A DNA stretch of 64,000 nt, taken from contig NC_008571.1 in the NCBI RefSeq assembly GCF_000060345.1, forward strand, positions 62,001-126,000, given 5' to 3'. The notes under the pieces were generated by a model. It made no database searches. It was given only the letters and a program-made list of their open reading frames with translations, and was not told where the DNA came from. The translations under genes were made by a program, and so were the position numbers. Shown one piece after another: positions 35,105 through 43,847 of this stretch (within the stretch, counting starts at the first letter, position 1; each line of letters starts with the position of its first letter). This DNA comes from Christiangramia forsetii KT0803. Its GTDB lineage: Bacteria; Bacteroidota; Bacteroidia; Flavobacteriales; Flavobacteriaceae.

Positions 35105-36880
35105 CTCCTCCACAATTTTCATCTTCCTTAATAAAAAAGAAGCATTCATATTCTGGCAAATTCCATCTTTTAAATGATAGTCAAAATGAAGTTCGTCGTT
35201 TACGATTTCGGCATCAAAATAGAAATTTTTAACCTCCTCTAATTCTTCACTTATTTCACAGAGACTAAGATCATGAGTGGCGATAATTCCGGTGGAATGA
35301 CTGCCTACGAGTCTTTGCACAAATTTTCGGGATCCAATTGCCTTATCTGTACTGTTGGTACCTTTCAGGATTTCATCCAGGATAATAAAATAATTCTCTG
35401 TCTGAATTTTATCAACAATAAATTTCAGTCGTTTCAATTCTGAAAAGAAATAAGATTCATCATCACCTAACGAGTCACTGGTACGCATACTCGTGATAAG
35501 CTTGATAGGAGCATAGCTGCAACTTTCAGCGCAAACAGGAAGCCCAATATTTGACATCACGATCTGTAGGGCCACCGTTCTTAAAAATGTACTTTTTCCG
35601 GCCATATTTGCCCCGGTAATTATAAAGAACTGTTTCCCATCTATTTCAAAATGATTGTCAACACGTTTATTTGGGTCGAGTAGGGGATGTCCCAGATTTT
35701 TAGCTTTGATGCCCTGATCTCCAGATACAATTTCCGGGAATATATAGTGCTGATGATTAAAAGCAAAATTCCCCAAACTGTTATATGCATCGGTTCTTTC
35801 TACCGCTTCAAACCAACGTTCAACTGCGGTGTGATGATGCTCGATCCATTTTTCCAGGCGGTAACTTTGTCTAAGGTCCCATAGTAGAAATCCATTTCCG
35901 AAAATTCCAAAAAGCAAATTATTTCGTTGATCCAGGGCGTCGATAGCTTTTGAAAATTCCTTTAAAATATCGGAAGCTTTTTTGGACTCTGAAGAAATAG
36001 AATTCTTCACTTCCTGCATTAATTCTGAATTGAACTCTTCTGTCTCCAGAAATCCCAGTAACTGGTGGTATTGCTGAAAAGTTTCCTGTACTTTACTAAC
36101 GGTTCCTGAAAGTTCATTAATTTTCTTCAGAAAAACTCCGGTAATAAGGACTCCAATGAAGAACCATAACAGCACCTGGGAAAACCCGATAATATCAAAA
36201 TAGAAGATGGTGAGCACAGCAATAGAAAGCACTGAAAATAGTATTGGCAGCCACTTCATGTATTTTGGAACAAAACTTTTATAGTTCCTAATCCAGTTGA
36301 GAATAAACTTAGAATCGGTTTCGGTCTTTACAAGGGTCGCGGTCGCGGAATAATTCTGTCTCCAATCTGCTTTTGAGGCAAGCTCTTTAACTGCTTCCTG
36401 TTTCTTAATAATATCAAGGGTTTTATTGGCGAGCAGTATTTTAGCTAGTCTGGCTTTTCCTTCTTTTAAGGCCGTTCTATTCAAAAACTGAAAAAAGGAT
36501 TTCTTGCCAAAAAGATCTATATCTCTGGAAAACTCATGATTTTCAGGATCGAATTTCTTTCCGTCTGGCAGATCTGAAAAATCTCTTGTTCGTATAATTT
36601 TTAATTCCTGATCATTGATATCGATCAATGCCAGTAACTTCTCTTTTTTCTTTTTCAGGTCTGAATGCCTGGAAACAAGAAATATGAAAACAGCCAAAAA
36701 TGCAATAGCCAGAGGTAGCAAAACTGTAATATTTCCGAAGAAAAAATAGATGGATGCACAAATTGCCAAAAAGGCTGCTAATCTCAACGTACTGGACAAA
36801 ACCAGTTTTTTGGAGATAGTGCTTTTTAATTCGGAATACTTTGTTTTTCGTGAGGAGTAAAATTCTTCAGCTTCTGTCAT
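35102..36880 (-). CDS. MutS-family ATPase with membrane helices
   Basis: A 592-aa protein with the C-terminal MutS ATPase: Walker A GANMAGKSTFLRTVALQ (about 425-441), a conserved SYFFSEL stretch, and Walker B FIILDEILKGTNSTDKA. There is no N-terminal mismatch-recognition domain. Instead there are two hydrophobic pairs (about residues 28-68 and 208-250) that look transmembrane. A role other than classical mismatch repair is likely but unknown. It overlaps the upstream YjbR gene by one base (TAATG). Confidence 0.88.
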   Translation of the reverse strand: MTEAEEFYSSRKTKYSELKSTISKKLVLSSTLRLAAFLAICASIYFFFGNITVLLPLAIAFLAVFIFLVSRHSDLKKKKEKLLALIDINDQELKIIRTRDFSDLPDGKKFDPENHEFSRDIDLFGKKSFFQFLNRTALKEGKARLAKILLANKTLDIIKKQEAVKELASKADWRQNYSATATLVKTETDSKFILNWIRNYKSFVPKYMKWLPILFSVLSIAVLTIFYFDIIGFSQVLLWFFIGVLITGVFLKKINELSGTVSKVQETFQQYHQLLGFLETEEFNSELMQEVKNSISSESKKASDILKEFSKAIDALDQRNNLLFGIFGNGFLLWDLRQSYRLEKWIEHHHTAVERWFEAVERTDAYNSLGNFAFNHQHYIFPEIVSGDQGIKAKNLGHPLLDPNKRVDNHFEIDGKQFFIITGANMAGKSTFLRTVALQIVMSNIGLPVCAESCSYAPIKLITSMRTSDSLGDDESYFFSELKRLKFIVDKIQTENYFIILDEILKGTNSTDKAIGSRKFVQRLVGSHSTGIIATHDLSLCEISEELEEVKNFYFDAEIVNDELHFDYHLKDGICQNMNASFLLRKMKIVEE

Positions 36881-37239
36881 TATAAATCTTCAAGTTCTTT
36901 TTTCAGTTTTATGGTAAGTCCGTTTACTACCAGCTCGTAAGAATGGTCTATCAGTTCAAAAACCAGTTTTGAATCCAGCCTGCCGTCCAAAATCAATGTA
37001 TTCCAATGTTGTTTATTCATATGGTAACCCGGAAGAATATGTTCTGCAAATTCTTCTCTTAGCTCAATCACCCTTTCAGGATCACATTTAAGATTTGCCC
37101 GTAGCGGAACCTCGTCCAGGGAAACAAGGGAGAACATTTTGCCCATTACTTTAAGCACAAGAACATCTGGCCCAAAAGGAAGCCCTTCGGTTACCCCTTT
37201 TTTATTAAGACAATAATCTCTGAAAGTGTCGATGTTCAT
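36880..37239 (-). CDS. MmcQ/YjbR-family protein
   Basis: A 119-aa cytosolic protein with the family pattern: an N-terminal YCLNKKGVTEGLPFGPDVLV, KMFSLVSL, NLKCDPERVIELREEF and GYHMNKQHWNTLIL. The fold (CyaY-like/DNA-binding) is known, but the function is not. Translationally coupled to the MutS-like gene through a 1-bp overlap. Confidence 0.9.
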   Translation of the reverse strand: MNIDTFRDYCLNKKGVTEGLPFGPDVLVLKVMGKMFSLVSLDEVPLRANLKCDPERVIELREEFAEHILPGYHMNKQHWNTLILDGRLDSKLVFELIDHSYELVVNGLTIKLKKELEDL

Positions 37240-37253
37240 AGGTTTCTGCTCCG

Positions 37254-37330
37254 AAGAGATTTCTCACTACGTTCGAAATGACATTATTTTGTCATTCCGA
37301 TTCCGATGAAATCGGGAGAGGAATCTCTTT
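37254..37330. repeat. Mixed intergenic repeat (half type A plus a palindromic unit)
   Basis: GAAGAGATTTCTCACTACG, then TTCGAAATGAC, then GTCATTCCGATTCCGATGAA followed by ATCGGGAGAGGAATCTC. The second unit contains the inverted repeat TTCCGAT/ATCGG(G)A. Confidence 0.6.
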
Positions 37331-37332
37331 TG

Positions 37333-37950
37333 TTATTGATTCTCAATTTTTTCATTCTCTGAATCTTCAATTGTCAAAGCCGTATAATCCAGTTTCCAGC
37401 CGATGGTTTCCACGATCTTTTCCATTAAAACAATGGTGTCCAGCGCTTCTTTTCGAGCCTGATCCATGAGACCGCTTTGAGGAATTTTGTCTACAATTGC
37501 TTTTTTCGCATCCCGGTTAATATCGGTAAGATCTGAAGTTGTAAAAGGATTCGCCCATCCTTCCCGTTTATCGTAATATTTGAAATCTGTTTCAATCGTT
37601 AATAATTCTGGCTGAGGAAAATTGGTAAGAATGATCTTTTTATGCTCGTTATCACTGTCCATTCTAATCTTGCTAAGATCAAAACCAATGTGCGCTTTCG
37701 CAGTAACTAATACGATCGCTTTTTTCTTTCCGAGGACAAGGCTCAAATATTTTTCCTTCATGTTCTCGTAATGATAGATCTCAGAAAAGTCACCTTCTAT
37801 ACTGATGAATTTACAAACGCTTTTAATCTTATCCATCAAAACAACAGACTGCTCGCTAGTTTTCAATTTTGAGCGGTCTTTGTTGAAAGCGGTAAAAATA
37901 AAATAAGCAATAACGGCACCAACGGCCAGTCCTATAAAGAGTAATTCCAT
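37333..37950 (-). CDS. DUF4230 domain protein
   Basis: A 205-aa protein with an N-terminal transmembrane helix (LLFIGLAVGAVIAYFIFTAF) and the DUF4230 domain (CKFISIEGDFSEIYHY, VLVTAKAHIGFDLSKI, FPQPELLTIETDFKYYD). The domain probably lies outside the cytoplasm. Function unknown. The upstream gene (DUF4260) ends one base before its start, indicating an operon with the DUF4260 and cyclase genes. Confidence 0.88.
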   Translation of the reverse strand: MELLFIGLAVGAVIAYFIFTAFNKDRSKLKTSEQSVVLMDKIKSVCKFISIEGDFSEIYHYENMKEKYLSLVLGKKKAIVLVTAKAHIGFDLSKIRMDSDNEHKKIILTNFPQPELLTIETDFKYYDKREGWANPFTTSDLTDINRDAKKAIVDKIPQSGLMDQARKEALDTIVLMEKIVETIGWKLDYTALTIEDSENEKIENQ

Positions 37951-37951
37951 A

Positions 37952-38302
37952 TTATTTTCCTATTTCTCCCAGATGGGTAAATTTAAAGCCTTTTTCGAAC
38001 TTCAGTCCGTATCCCAGTAAGCGGTCAAAACTGGAGTGAGCGAATAAAATGATGCCGGCAACTTCCAGTTCCTGCAATTTAAGATAATATCCAAGTAAGC
38101 CAATGAGAATTGCAAGGCCTTTATGGTGAAAGATATTATAGAAAAATGCACCCCATTTATTATTCATCAAATAACCTAACATTCCAATATCGGGAATAAA
38201 AAATAGTCCGAAGAACCACCACCAGCTGAAGTCCTGAAGACTGAACGCCCAAATGCCAAATAACAGCATGGCTAGTTCTTCCAGTTTTAAGCTTATTTTC
38301 AT
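37952..38302 (-). CDS. DUF4260-family membrane protein
   Basis: A small integral membrane protein (116 aa) with about four helices and the conserved features WWWFFGLFFIPDIGMLGYL, FYNIFHHKG and FAHSSFDRLLGYGLKF. Function unknown. It overlaps the cyclase gene stop by one base. Confidence 0.88.
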   Translation of the reverse strand: MKISLKLEELAMLLFGIWAFSLQDFSWWWFFGLFFIPDIGMLGYLMNNKWGAFFYNIFHHKGLAILIGLLGYYLKLQELEVAGIILFAHSSFDRLLGYGLKFEKGFKFTHLGEIGK

Positions 38303-39051
38303 TAGTCAATTATTTTATACAAAACCGGCTTGCAAGGTGCAGCGTCATTTTCAAACGAAGCGGGCTGAAGATTTAAAAAATACTCCCCATCCTCAATTTT
38401 ATTGGGAACATAGATCAATTCAGTAATAGTCGCATCAAACCGTGTGTTCTTCGGATAATCCCAAAACGCTCTATGCGCCAGTAATTTTCCGTCGTCCTTT
38501 TCTTTATCTACTGAAGGCTGATCTGTGAGAAAATGTTTGATCCCAAGTTCCCTGATCAGGATCATCGCATCTTCTTCAATATAAGGCCAGTTTGTATGTG
38601 AATGATCTTTAGAGATCTTTCCAATGTAGTTTGGAAGTGTCCTGATAACCAAAGCTTCCGTATCTATATTTTTAAGTTTTTCTGAAATCTGTTTTTTTGT
38701 AAAAACGAGATTGTCTCCTTTTTGCTGAGGTTCCAAAGAAATAAGTTCTGCCTTAAAAAAGAAAGTTTTCAGGTGTTGCTGAATGGTGTTTAACTCAGAA
38801 CTTATATGTCCAACACATTCGGTATGCGTAGCATGTGCATGCGGATTGAACCAAATACTATTGAAATTCACCGAAGATCCCTTGCTGACTTTCTCGATAA
38901 AATCACCATCGATCACTGGCTCTATTTCCGGGTGTTGTAGATACCAGGCCATGGGATTCTTGTTGTCACCACGCAGGCTGATAGAAATATCCAGAGGTTT
39001 TGAGAAATCTATTTTATATGAATGGCCTTTGTGGCTTATACTGGCTAACAT
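38302..39051 (-). CDS. Cyclase family protein (kynurenine formamidase-like)
   Basis: A 249-aa metal-dependent hydrolase of the cyclase/kynurenine formamidase family, with the metal-binding pattern FNPHAHATHTECVGHI (in place of HxGTHxDxPxH) near residues 66-80. Families of this type open cyclic or formylated amides; no kynurenine pathway gene is nearby, so the substrate is unknown. First gene of a tight three-gene unit with the DUF4260 and DUF4230 genes. Confidence 0.85.
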   Translation of the reverse strand: MLASISHKGHSYKIDFSKPLDISISLRGDNKNPMAWYLQHPEIEPVIDGDFIEKVSKGSSVNFNSIWFNPHAHATHTECVGHISSELNTIQQHLKTFFFKAELISLEPQQKGDNLVFTKKQISEKLKNIDTEALVIRTLPNYIGKISKDHSHTNWPYIEEDAMILIRELGIKHFLTDQPSVDKEKDDGKLLAHRAFWDYPKNTRFDATITELIYVPNKIEDGEYFLNLQPASFENDAAPCKPVLYKIID

Positions 39052-39189
39052 TTTATTCGATTAATGTTAACAAATGTAATGTTGTTAATTGAAAAATTTC
39101 GATAGAGTTGGAAATAAGATTTAACAGTTCTGCAACTGCTTAAAATAGATCCTTGATTTGGAGTTTTTCAATTAAATTAATACAAAACC

Positions 39190-39489
39190 TTAAATGTTTT
39201 TAGCCAGGTTTTTATCAGGATCTTGCCAGGTGTTGAATATTGCATAAATTATTATACTTTTTTCAACTATTTCATAGACAATTATATAGGGAAAGCGTTT
39301 TATAAATGCTTCGCGGTAAGGTTTTCTTTTTTCTGGAAAATGAAACGGCTCAGATTGTATGCGGTCAAAATAGGTCTCTAAGTGTTTTAAAAATTCTTCT
39401 CCCAATCCTGTACGCTTAGATTCGTAAAATTTGTACGCATTAGCAACATCTTCATTTACTTCATCAATGAAATCCAGGTTGTATTTCAT
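39190..39489 (-). CDS. RelE/ParE-family toxin
   Basis: A 99-aa ParE/RelE-fold protein: DFIDEVNEDVANAYKFYESK at the N-terminus, GLGEEFLKHLETYFDRI, and the C-terminal strands FIKRFPYIIVYEIVEKSIIIYAI. Toxins of this superfamily either cleave mRNA on the ribosome or poison gyrase; the sequence does not decide between them. The gene starts inside the last codon of the antitoxin gene (4-bp ATGA overlap). Confidence 0.85.
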   Translation of the reverse strand: MKYNLDFIDEVNEDVANAYKFYESKRTGLGEEFLKHLETYFDRIQSEPFHFPEKRKPYREAFIKRFPYIIVYEIVEKSIIIYAIFNTWQDPDKNLAKNI

Positions 39490-39728
39490 TTCTTATGTGG
39501 ATTCTTGGCATTTTGCATTAATTTAGATCTGCTAATTGCTTTGGTCTTGCCCTCTTGAAATTTCTCCCTTCTTTCTCTTATAATTTTATATTGTTCATCA
39601 CTCAAATTAGATTTCCCCTGCTGTTTAATTTGATATTTTTCAGTAAGTTCTTTTACCATCTCAAGCAAATCATCATCAGCGTTATTCATATATTCTATAA
39701 CAGTTTCACGCAATTTTGTAGTTTTCAT
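39486..39728 (-). CDS. Antitoxin partner of the RelE/ParE toxin
   Basis: An 80-aa, highly charged protein (MKTTKLRETVIEYMNNADDD...) overlapping the toxin gene by 4 bp. The N-terminal half looks helical and could be the dimerisation/DNA-binding part. The basic C-terminus (SRSKLMQNAKNPHKK) probably wraps the toxin. The antitoxin role is inferred from gene order. Confidence 0.75.
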   Translation of the reverse strand: MKTTKLRETVIEYMNNADDDLLEMVKELTEKYQIKQQGKSNLSDEQYKIIRERREKFQEGKTKAISRSKLMQNAKNPHKK

Positions 39729-39883
39729 ATCTTAGGATTTAAAAGACGATCTAAGTCCGATTATTATTTTTGGAATTTAAATTCTAACTTCCTAAAATGA
39801 ATAAATTCTTTCTAATTTACAATTTCTAAAATAAACAGGAATAATTATAAACAGTTTAAAATCAGGCTTTCTTTATAATAATT

Positions 39884-41008
39884 TCAATCTATATAAAAAA
39901 GTTCTGCAGCGATCCCGTCACTTAAAAATTTGCCTTCTGAAGTAATATGAAAAGTGTTTTCAGTTTTTTTGATAAGTCCGTCTTTCAGAAATTTTTCGGA
40001 TTCTTTTAAAAAATGACCTCTATATTTTTCTCCAAATTTCTCCTGAATATCGCTGGCACAAACGCCAAATTTGGTTCGGAGTCTGGTCATTACAAATTCG
40101 TTATAAGAATCGGTTACCGAAAGTTTTTCTGTTTGCTGCGGAATTTTATCCTGTTCCAGAGATTTAATATAGAGTGCATTATTACTGATATTCCACTTTC
40201 TGGAAGAGCCATCGTAAGAATGTGCTGAAGGTCCTATTCCTAAATATGATTTACCCAACCAATACGCCATATTATTTTGAGAATGATAGCCCGGTTTTCC
40301 ATAATTGGAAAACTCATAGTGCTCAAATCCGTTTGAGGTAAGGGCGTTCACCAGAATATCAAATTGCTCACGGTATTGTTCATCGTTAACAGGTTTTACT
40401 TTTCCTTTTTCGATGAACTTTTCTAAAGCCGTTTTTGGCTCTACCGTAAGGGCATAGCTCGAAATATGCGGAATATCGAGTTCAAGTGCTATCTTTAGAT
40501 TTTCTTTCCATTGTTCATTAGACTGACCGGGAATTCCGTAAATAAGATCGATGCTGATATTATCAAAATACCGCCTCGCTAATTGCAATGATGCCAGAGC
40601 TTCCTGGGCATTATGTGCGCGGTTCATTAATTTGAGATCTGCTCCAAAAAATGACTGAACTCCAATACTCAATCGGTTTACCGGAGATTTGTCCAGCACT
40701 TTGATGACTTCTTCTGAAAGATCATCAGGATTCGCTTCAAGTGTAATTTCAGCATCTTTAGAAACTTCATAATATTCAAAGATGGTTTTGAAGATCGAGT
40801 CTAATTCTTCCGAATTTAATAGGGAAGGAGTTCCTCCTCCAAAATAGACGGTTTGAATAGTTTGGCCTATTTCATCTTTTCTAAGCTCAAGCTCTTTGCA
40901 AAGCATTTCAACCAATTCTGATTTCTTCTTTGTGGAGGTAGAAAAGTGAAAATCACAATAATGACAGGCCTGTTTGCAAAAAGGAATATGGATATAAATT
41001 CCAGACAT
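39884..41008 (-). CDS. hemW: HemW: radical SAM heme chaperone (coproporphyrinogen oxidase-like)
   Basis: A 374-aa radical SAM protein. The 4Fe-4S motif is CxxxCHYC (C11, C15, C18) in IPFCKQACHYCDFH, followed by YFGGGTPSLL and EANPDD. The C-terminal HemN-like domain is shortened (SNYGKPGYHSQNNMAYWLG), and the layout matches HemW, which binds heme and delivers it, rather than true HemN. The protein is cytosolic. It is read in the same direction as ruvC, with a short AT-rich inverted repeat (ATTTGAAAAT/ATTTTCAAAT) in between. Confidence 0.9.
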   Translation of the reverse strand: MSGIYIHIPFCKQACHYCDFHFSTSTKKKSELVEMLCKELELRKDEIGQTIQTVYFGGGTPSLLNSEELDSIFKTIFEYYEVSKDAEITLEANPDDLSEEVIKVLDKSPVNRLSIGVQSFFGADLKLMNRAHNAQEALASLQLARRYFDNISIDLIYGIPGQSNEQWKENLKIALELDIPHISSYALTVEPKTALEKFIEKGKVKPVNDEQYREQFDILVNALTSNGFEHYEFSNYGKPGYHSQNNMAYWLGKSYLGIGPSAHSYDGSSRKWNISNNALYIKSLEQDKIPQQTEKLSVTDSYNEFVMTRLRTKFGVCASDIQEKFGEKYRGHFLKESEKFLKDGLIKKTENTFHITSEGKFLSDGIAAELFYID

Positions 41009-41072
41009 TATTTGAAGATTTGAAAATTGATTAATTTGAAAATGCTAATATTCAAATTTTCAAATTGGTTCA

Positions 41073-41651
41073 TTATCTAATTTTTTTTGGGTTTTGCTTT
41101 ACAAATGCGTCCCAGCCAGTGTAACTTTTACCAATTTCAGTTTTGCCGGAATTATAGAAATGGCAAACCGCAGCGGCAAGTCCATCGGTGGCATCCAGGT
41201 TTTTAGGAAGTTTTCCAATGTTCAACTGACTTTGTAGCATTCTCGCCACTTGTTCTTTACTGGCATTTCCGTTTCCTGTAATGGCCATTTTAATCTTTTT
41301 AGGAAGGTATTCCGTGATGGGAACCTCTCTGGAAAGTCCGGCGGCCATGGCAACTCCCTGCGCACGCCCCAGCTTGAGCATGGATTGAACGTTCTTGCCA
41401 AAAAAGGGAGCTTCAATCGCAATCTCATCGGGATGGTAATTGTCAATAAGTTCGATGGTTCTTTCAAAGATCAGTTTCAGCTTTACGTAATGATCTTTGT
41501 ATTTGCTTAGCTGAAGTTCATTCATTTGGATAAAACTCATTTTTTTGTTCTCCACTTTGATAAGTCCGAAACCCATAATAGTGGTTCCCGGGTCAATACC
41601 AAGAATGATTCTTTCGCTTTTCAAAACTGACTTTTCCGAAGATTTGCTCAC
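41073..41651 (-). CDS. ruvC: RuvC Holliday junction endonuclease
   Basis: A 192-aa RuvC homologue that resolves Holliday junctions with RuvAB. Catalytic acidic residues are seen in LGIDPGTTIMGFG (D20), IAIEAPF (E around 80), and the C-terminal DATDGLAAAVCH. The start codon is GTG at 41651, and a promoter with TAGCTTTG (41678-41685) lies 26 bp upstream. It is flanked by hemW and a divergent glycosyltransferase. Confidence 0.95.
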   Translation of the reverse strand: MSKSSEKSVLKSERIILGIDPGTTIMGFGLIKVENKKMSFIQMNELQLSKYKDHYVKLKLIFERTIELIDNYHPDEIAIEAPFFGKNVQSMLKLGRAQGVAMAAGLSREVPITEYLPKKIKMAITGNGNASKEQVARMLQSQLNIGKLPKNLDATDGLAAAVCHFYNSGKTEIGKSYTGWDAFVKQNPKKIR

Positions 41652-41677
41652 AAAAATTACCTAATTTGGGACTTTCA

Positions 41678-41711
41678 CAAAGCTAAACAATTCTGTGTTG
41701 GCAGCACCAAA
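41678..41711 (-). promoter_or_regulatory. Promoter of ruvC
   Basis: Minus-strand TTTG (plus CAAA 41708-41711), 22 nt, TAGCTTTG (plus 41678-41685). The start codon follows 26 bp downstream. Confidence 0.6.
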
Positions 41712-41721
41712 CTTATAAGTT

Positions 41722-42864
41722 ATGCTTTTGCTGATCTTTTTTGCATTAATTACCGCAGCTTATCTGGGACTAGTGGTTGCATTCATTTTTGGATGGAATA
41801 AAGTGCCTGAATTTCGTCTAACAGGAATGGCTTCAGAAAACACATTTTCTATCATCATACCATATAGAAATGAAGCTGAAAATTTACCGCGACTTTTCAA
41901 ATCACTTAGCAATCTGAATTATCCCAGTAGGAAATTTGAAATTATACTGGTAAATGATGCTTCCAGAGATGATTCAAAAATTTTAGCTGAATCATTTCAA
42001 AATGATTTTCAGGAATTAAATATCCAATTACTCGAAAATAGTAGAAAAACGAATTCTCCAAAAAAGGATGCGATAAAAACCGCTATAGAGATTTCCAGGT
42101 TTGATTATATCGTCACGACCGATGCCGATTGTGTAGTTCAATCAAAATGGTTACAGTTTTTTGATGAAAGCATTCAACTTTCAAATCCTAAAATGATAGC
42201 CGGGCCGGTAGGTTTTATTCAGCAACCAGGAATTAAGAAGCCTTATTTTCAGAATTTTGAAGAGATGGATTTTATGAGTCTGCAGGCTTCTACTGTTGGT
42301 TCCTTCGGAATTGAAAAAGCATTTATGTGCAATGCTGCAAATATGTGCTATGAGAAAGAAACATTTTTTAAAGAGGCAGGGTTTGATGAAAACGAGTCAA
42401 TTGCCAGTGGTGATGATGTGTTTTTGCTACAGAATTTAAGAAAAAAAGGAGTGAAGGTTTCTTATATAAAATCTAAAGAAGCAGCAGTTTTTACCAATTA
42501 TCAAAAGAGTTTAAAAGATCTTTTAAATCAGCGAATTCGGTGGGCAGCGAAAACTTCATCTTATTCCAGTGTTTTTGCGAAATTCACGGCAGTAGTTGTG
42601 TTCTTAATGAATTTATCGTTGATTGTTTTTACAGGATTAGCGTTTTTAAAACTGATTCCATATCAATTTTTGATGCTGGTATTTCTCCTGAAATTTAATG
42701 CCGATTTTATCCTGATCTATAAATCGGCAAAATTTATGAATCGCGAAAACTTGATGCGCCATTATTTATGGTGTAGTATGGTGTATCCTTTTTTTACTGT
42801 TTTTGTGGCAGGGCTTTCAGTTTTTAAGGGCTATGAATGGAAGGGGAGACGGTTTCGAAAATAA
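41722..42864 (+). CDS. Membrane glycosyltransferase, GT2 family
   Basis: A 380-aa inner-membrane family 2 glycosyltransferase. N-terminal helix (LLLIFFALITAAYLGLVVAFIF), the GT-A domain with IIPYRNEAENLPRLF, NDASRDDSK, the DxD-like VTTDADCVV, and the QRIRWAAK motif (QxxRW) of processive GT2 enzymes. Two or three C-terminal helices follow (about 290-360). Probably makes a surface polysaccharide or glycolipid; no other sugar genes are adjacent. Confidence 0.9.
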   Translation: MLLLIFFALITAAYLGLVVAFIFGWNKVPEFRLTGMASENTFSIIIPYRNEAENLPRLFKSLSNLNYPSRKFEIILVNDASRDDSKILAESFQNDFQELNIQLLENSRKTNSPKKDAIKTAIEISRFDYIVTTDADCVVQSKWLQFFDESIQLSNPKMIAGPVGFIQQPGIKKPYFQNFEEMDFMSLQASTVGSFGIEKAFMCNAANMCYEKETFFKEAGFDENESIASGDDVFLLQNLRKKGVKVSYIKSKEAAVFTNYQKSLKDLLNQRIRWAAKTSSYSSVFAKFTAVVVFLMNLSLIVFTGLAFLKLIPYQFLMLVFLLKFNADFILIYKSAKFMNRENLMRHYLWCSMVYPFFTVFVAGLSVFKGYEWKGRRFRK

Positions 42865-42969
42865 TTGAGAATTGATAATGGACAATTGACAATGAGATTT
42901 CTTTGGCTTCGCCTTGGAATGATGGATCCCAAAAACGTTACAAGCAAGGAGTAAAGCGACTGGAGTAGT

Positions 42970-43055
42970 TCAACTCAGAGATTCCTCGACTGCGCTCGGA
43001 ATGACACACTTTGAACGTCACTGCGAGGAAGTGAAACGACCGACGCAGTCTTGTA
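42970..43055. repeat. Type B-like repeats, inverted and degenerate
   Basis: AGAGATTCCTCGACTGCGCT then GGAATGAC (inverse of GTCATTCC...GGAATCTC), followed by CGTCACTGCGAGGAAGTGAA and CCGACGCAGTCT (inverse of the distal type B end). The plus-strand 64-codon ORF over it is spurious. Confidence 0.6.
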
Positions 43056-43090
43056 CTTCCAACTTCGTCGTTCTAACCTTGTACTTCAGT

Positions 43091-43564
43091 TTATTCTGCT
43101 TTAACAACCACCGGCATTTTGAAGACCGTAGAAACGGGAATTCCGCGTTTACTTGCCGGGTAAATTTTTGGAAGCGAATCTATACTTTGCCTTAGCCATT
43201 GTTCAATTTTGGGTAATTGGTTGGTCACGATAGTATCTACTTTTACAGAATCTATCTGTGGTTTACCATTCTTGGTAATTTCAAGATAAATAAAGATCGT
43301 GTCGTTAATACTTTCAGTTACTACTGGTTGCTGACTTGATAAAAATGAATAAATAGTAGTAGCGACTGTTCGTTCAAAGCAATTTTTGGCTGCAGCGAGT
43401 TCCGTTTCATTCTGGCAGTTTTCGAAAGCGGGATATTCATCTACTTCTTTCCAGTTAAGAGAACGGGACTCCTGTTCTAAAACATCTTCAGAAGAGATTT
43501 TTTTAGTTTCAAAATTGCAGGAAGTTAGCATTAGGGTAACTACAAAAAGTAAAACTTTTTTCAT
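43091..43564 (-). CDS. Lipoprotein with a TonB-like C-terminal region
   Basis: About 157 aa. The ATG at 43564 is chosen because it gives a lipoprotein signal (MKKVLLFVVTLMLTSC). The soluble part has the pattern DEYPAFENC ... AAKNCFERT and a TonB/TonB-like domain (IYLEITKNGKPQIDSVKVD, LPKIYPASKRGIPVSTVFKM), distantly matching the C-terminal domains of the two downstream genes of the BlaR1 cluster. No plug or barrel. Function unknown; perhaps an envelope sensor part. Confidence 0.7.
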   Translation of the reverse strand: MKKVLLFVVTLMLTSCNFETKKISSEDVLEQESRSLNWKEVDEYPAFENCQNETELAAAKNCFERTVATTIYSFLSSQQPVVTESINDTIFIYLEITKNGKPQIDSVKVDTIVTNQLPKIEQWLRQSIDSLPKIYPASKRGIPVSTVFKMPVVVKAE

Positions 43565-43675
43565 TGGCAATCCGCTTTCGGATTCCAAAAATAGTGAAAT
43601 ATAGCAGGTTAGTAAAAATTGCAAGAATTAAAATATTTATTGCATATCCGTAAAGCGTCCTAAACTGATAAATGT

Positions 43676-43759
43676 CGTCATTCTGAACTTGGTTGAGAAT
43701 CTCGGTACGTTAGTAATTATAACAGAAACTAGAGACCCTGAAATAAATTCAGGGTGACG
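43676..43759. repeat. Composite intergenic repeat (type C), copy 2
   Basis: CGTCATTCTGAACTTGGTTG at one end, GAGACCCTGAAATAAATTCA then GGGTGACG at the other. The latter half contains the inverted repeat ACCCTGAA/TTCAGGGT. Confidence 0.75.
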
Positions 43760-43847
43760 AAATAACCATAGAAGGAAAAACGGATATACAAAAATGTTGC
43801 AATCCAAGGCTTAACTCTCAAATTTATAGTTTTCAGGTAAAATCGAA

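Noticed and set aside
43001-43195. 64-aa plus-strand ORF
   Set aside because: Begins in a dispersed repeat and runs antisense to the lipoprotein gene.
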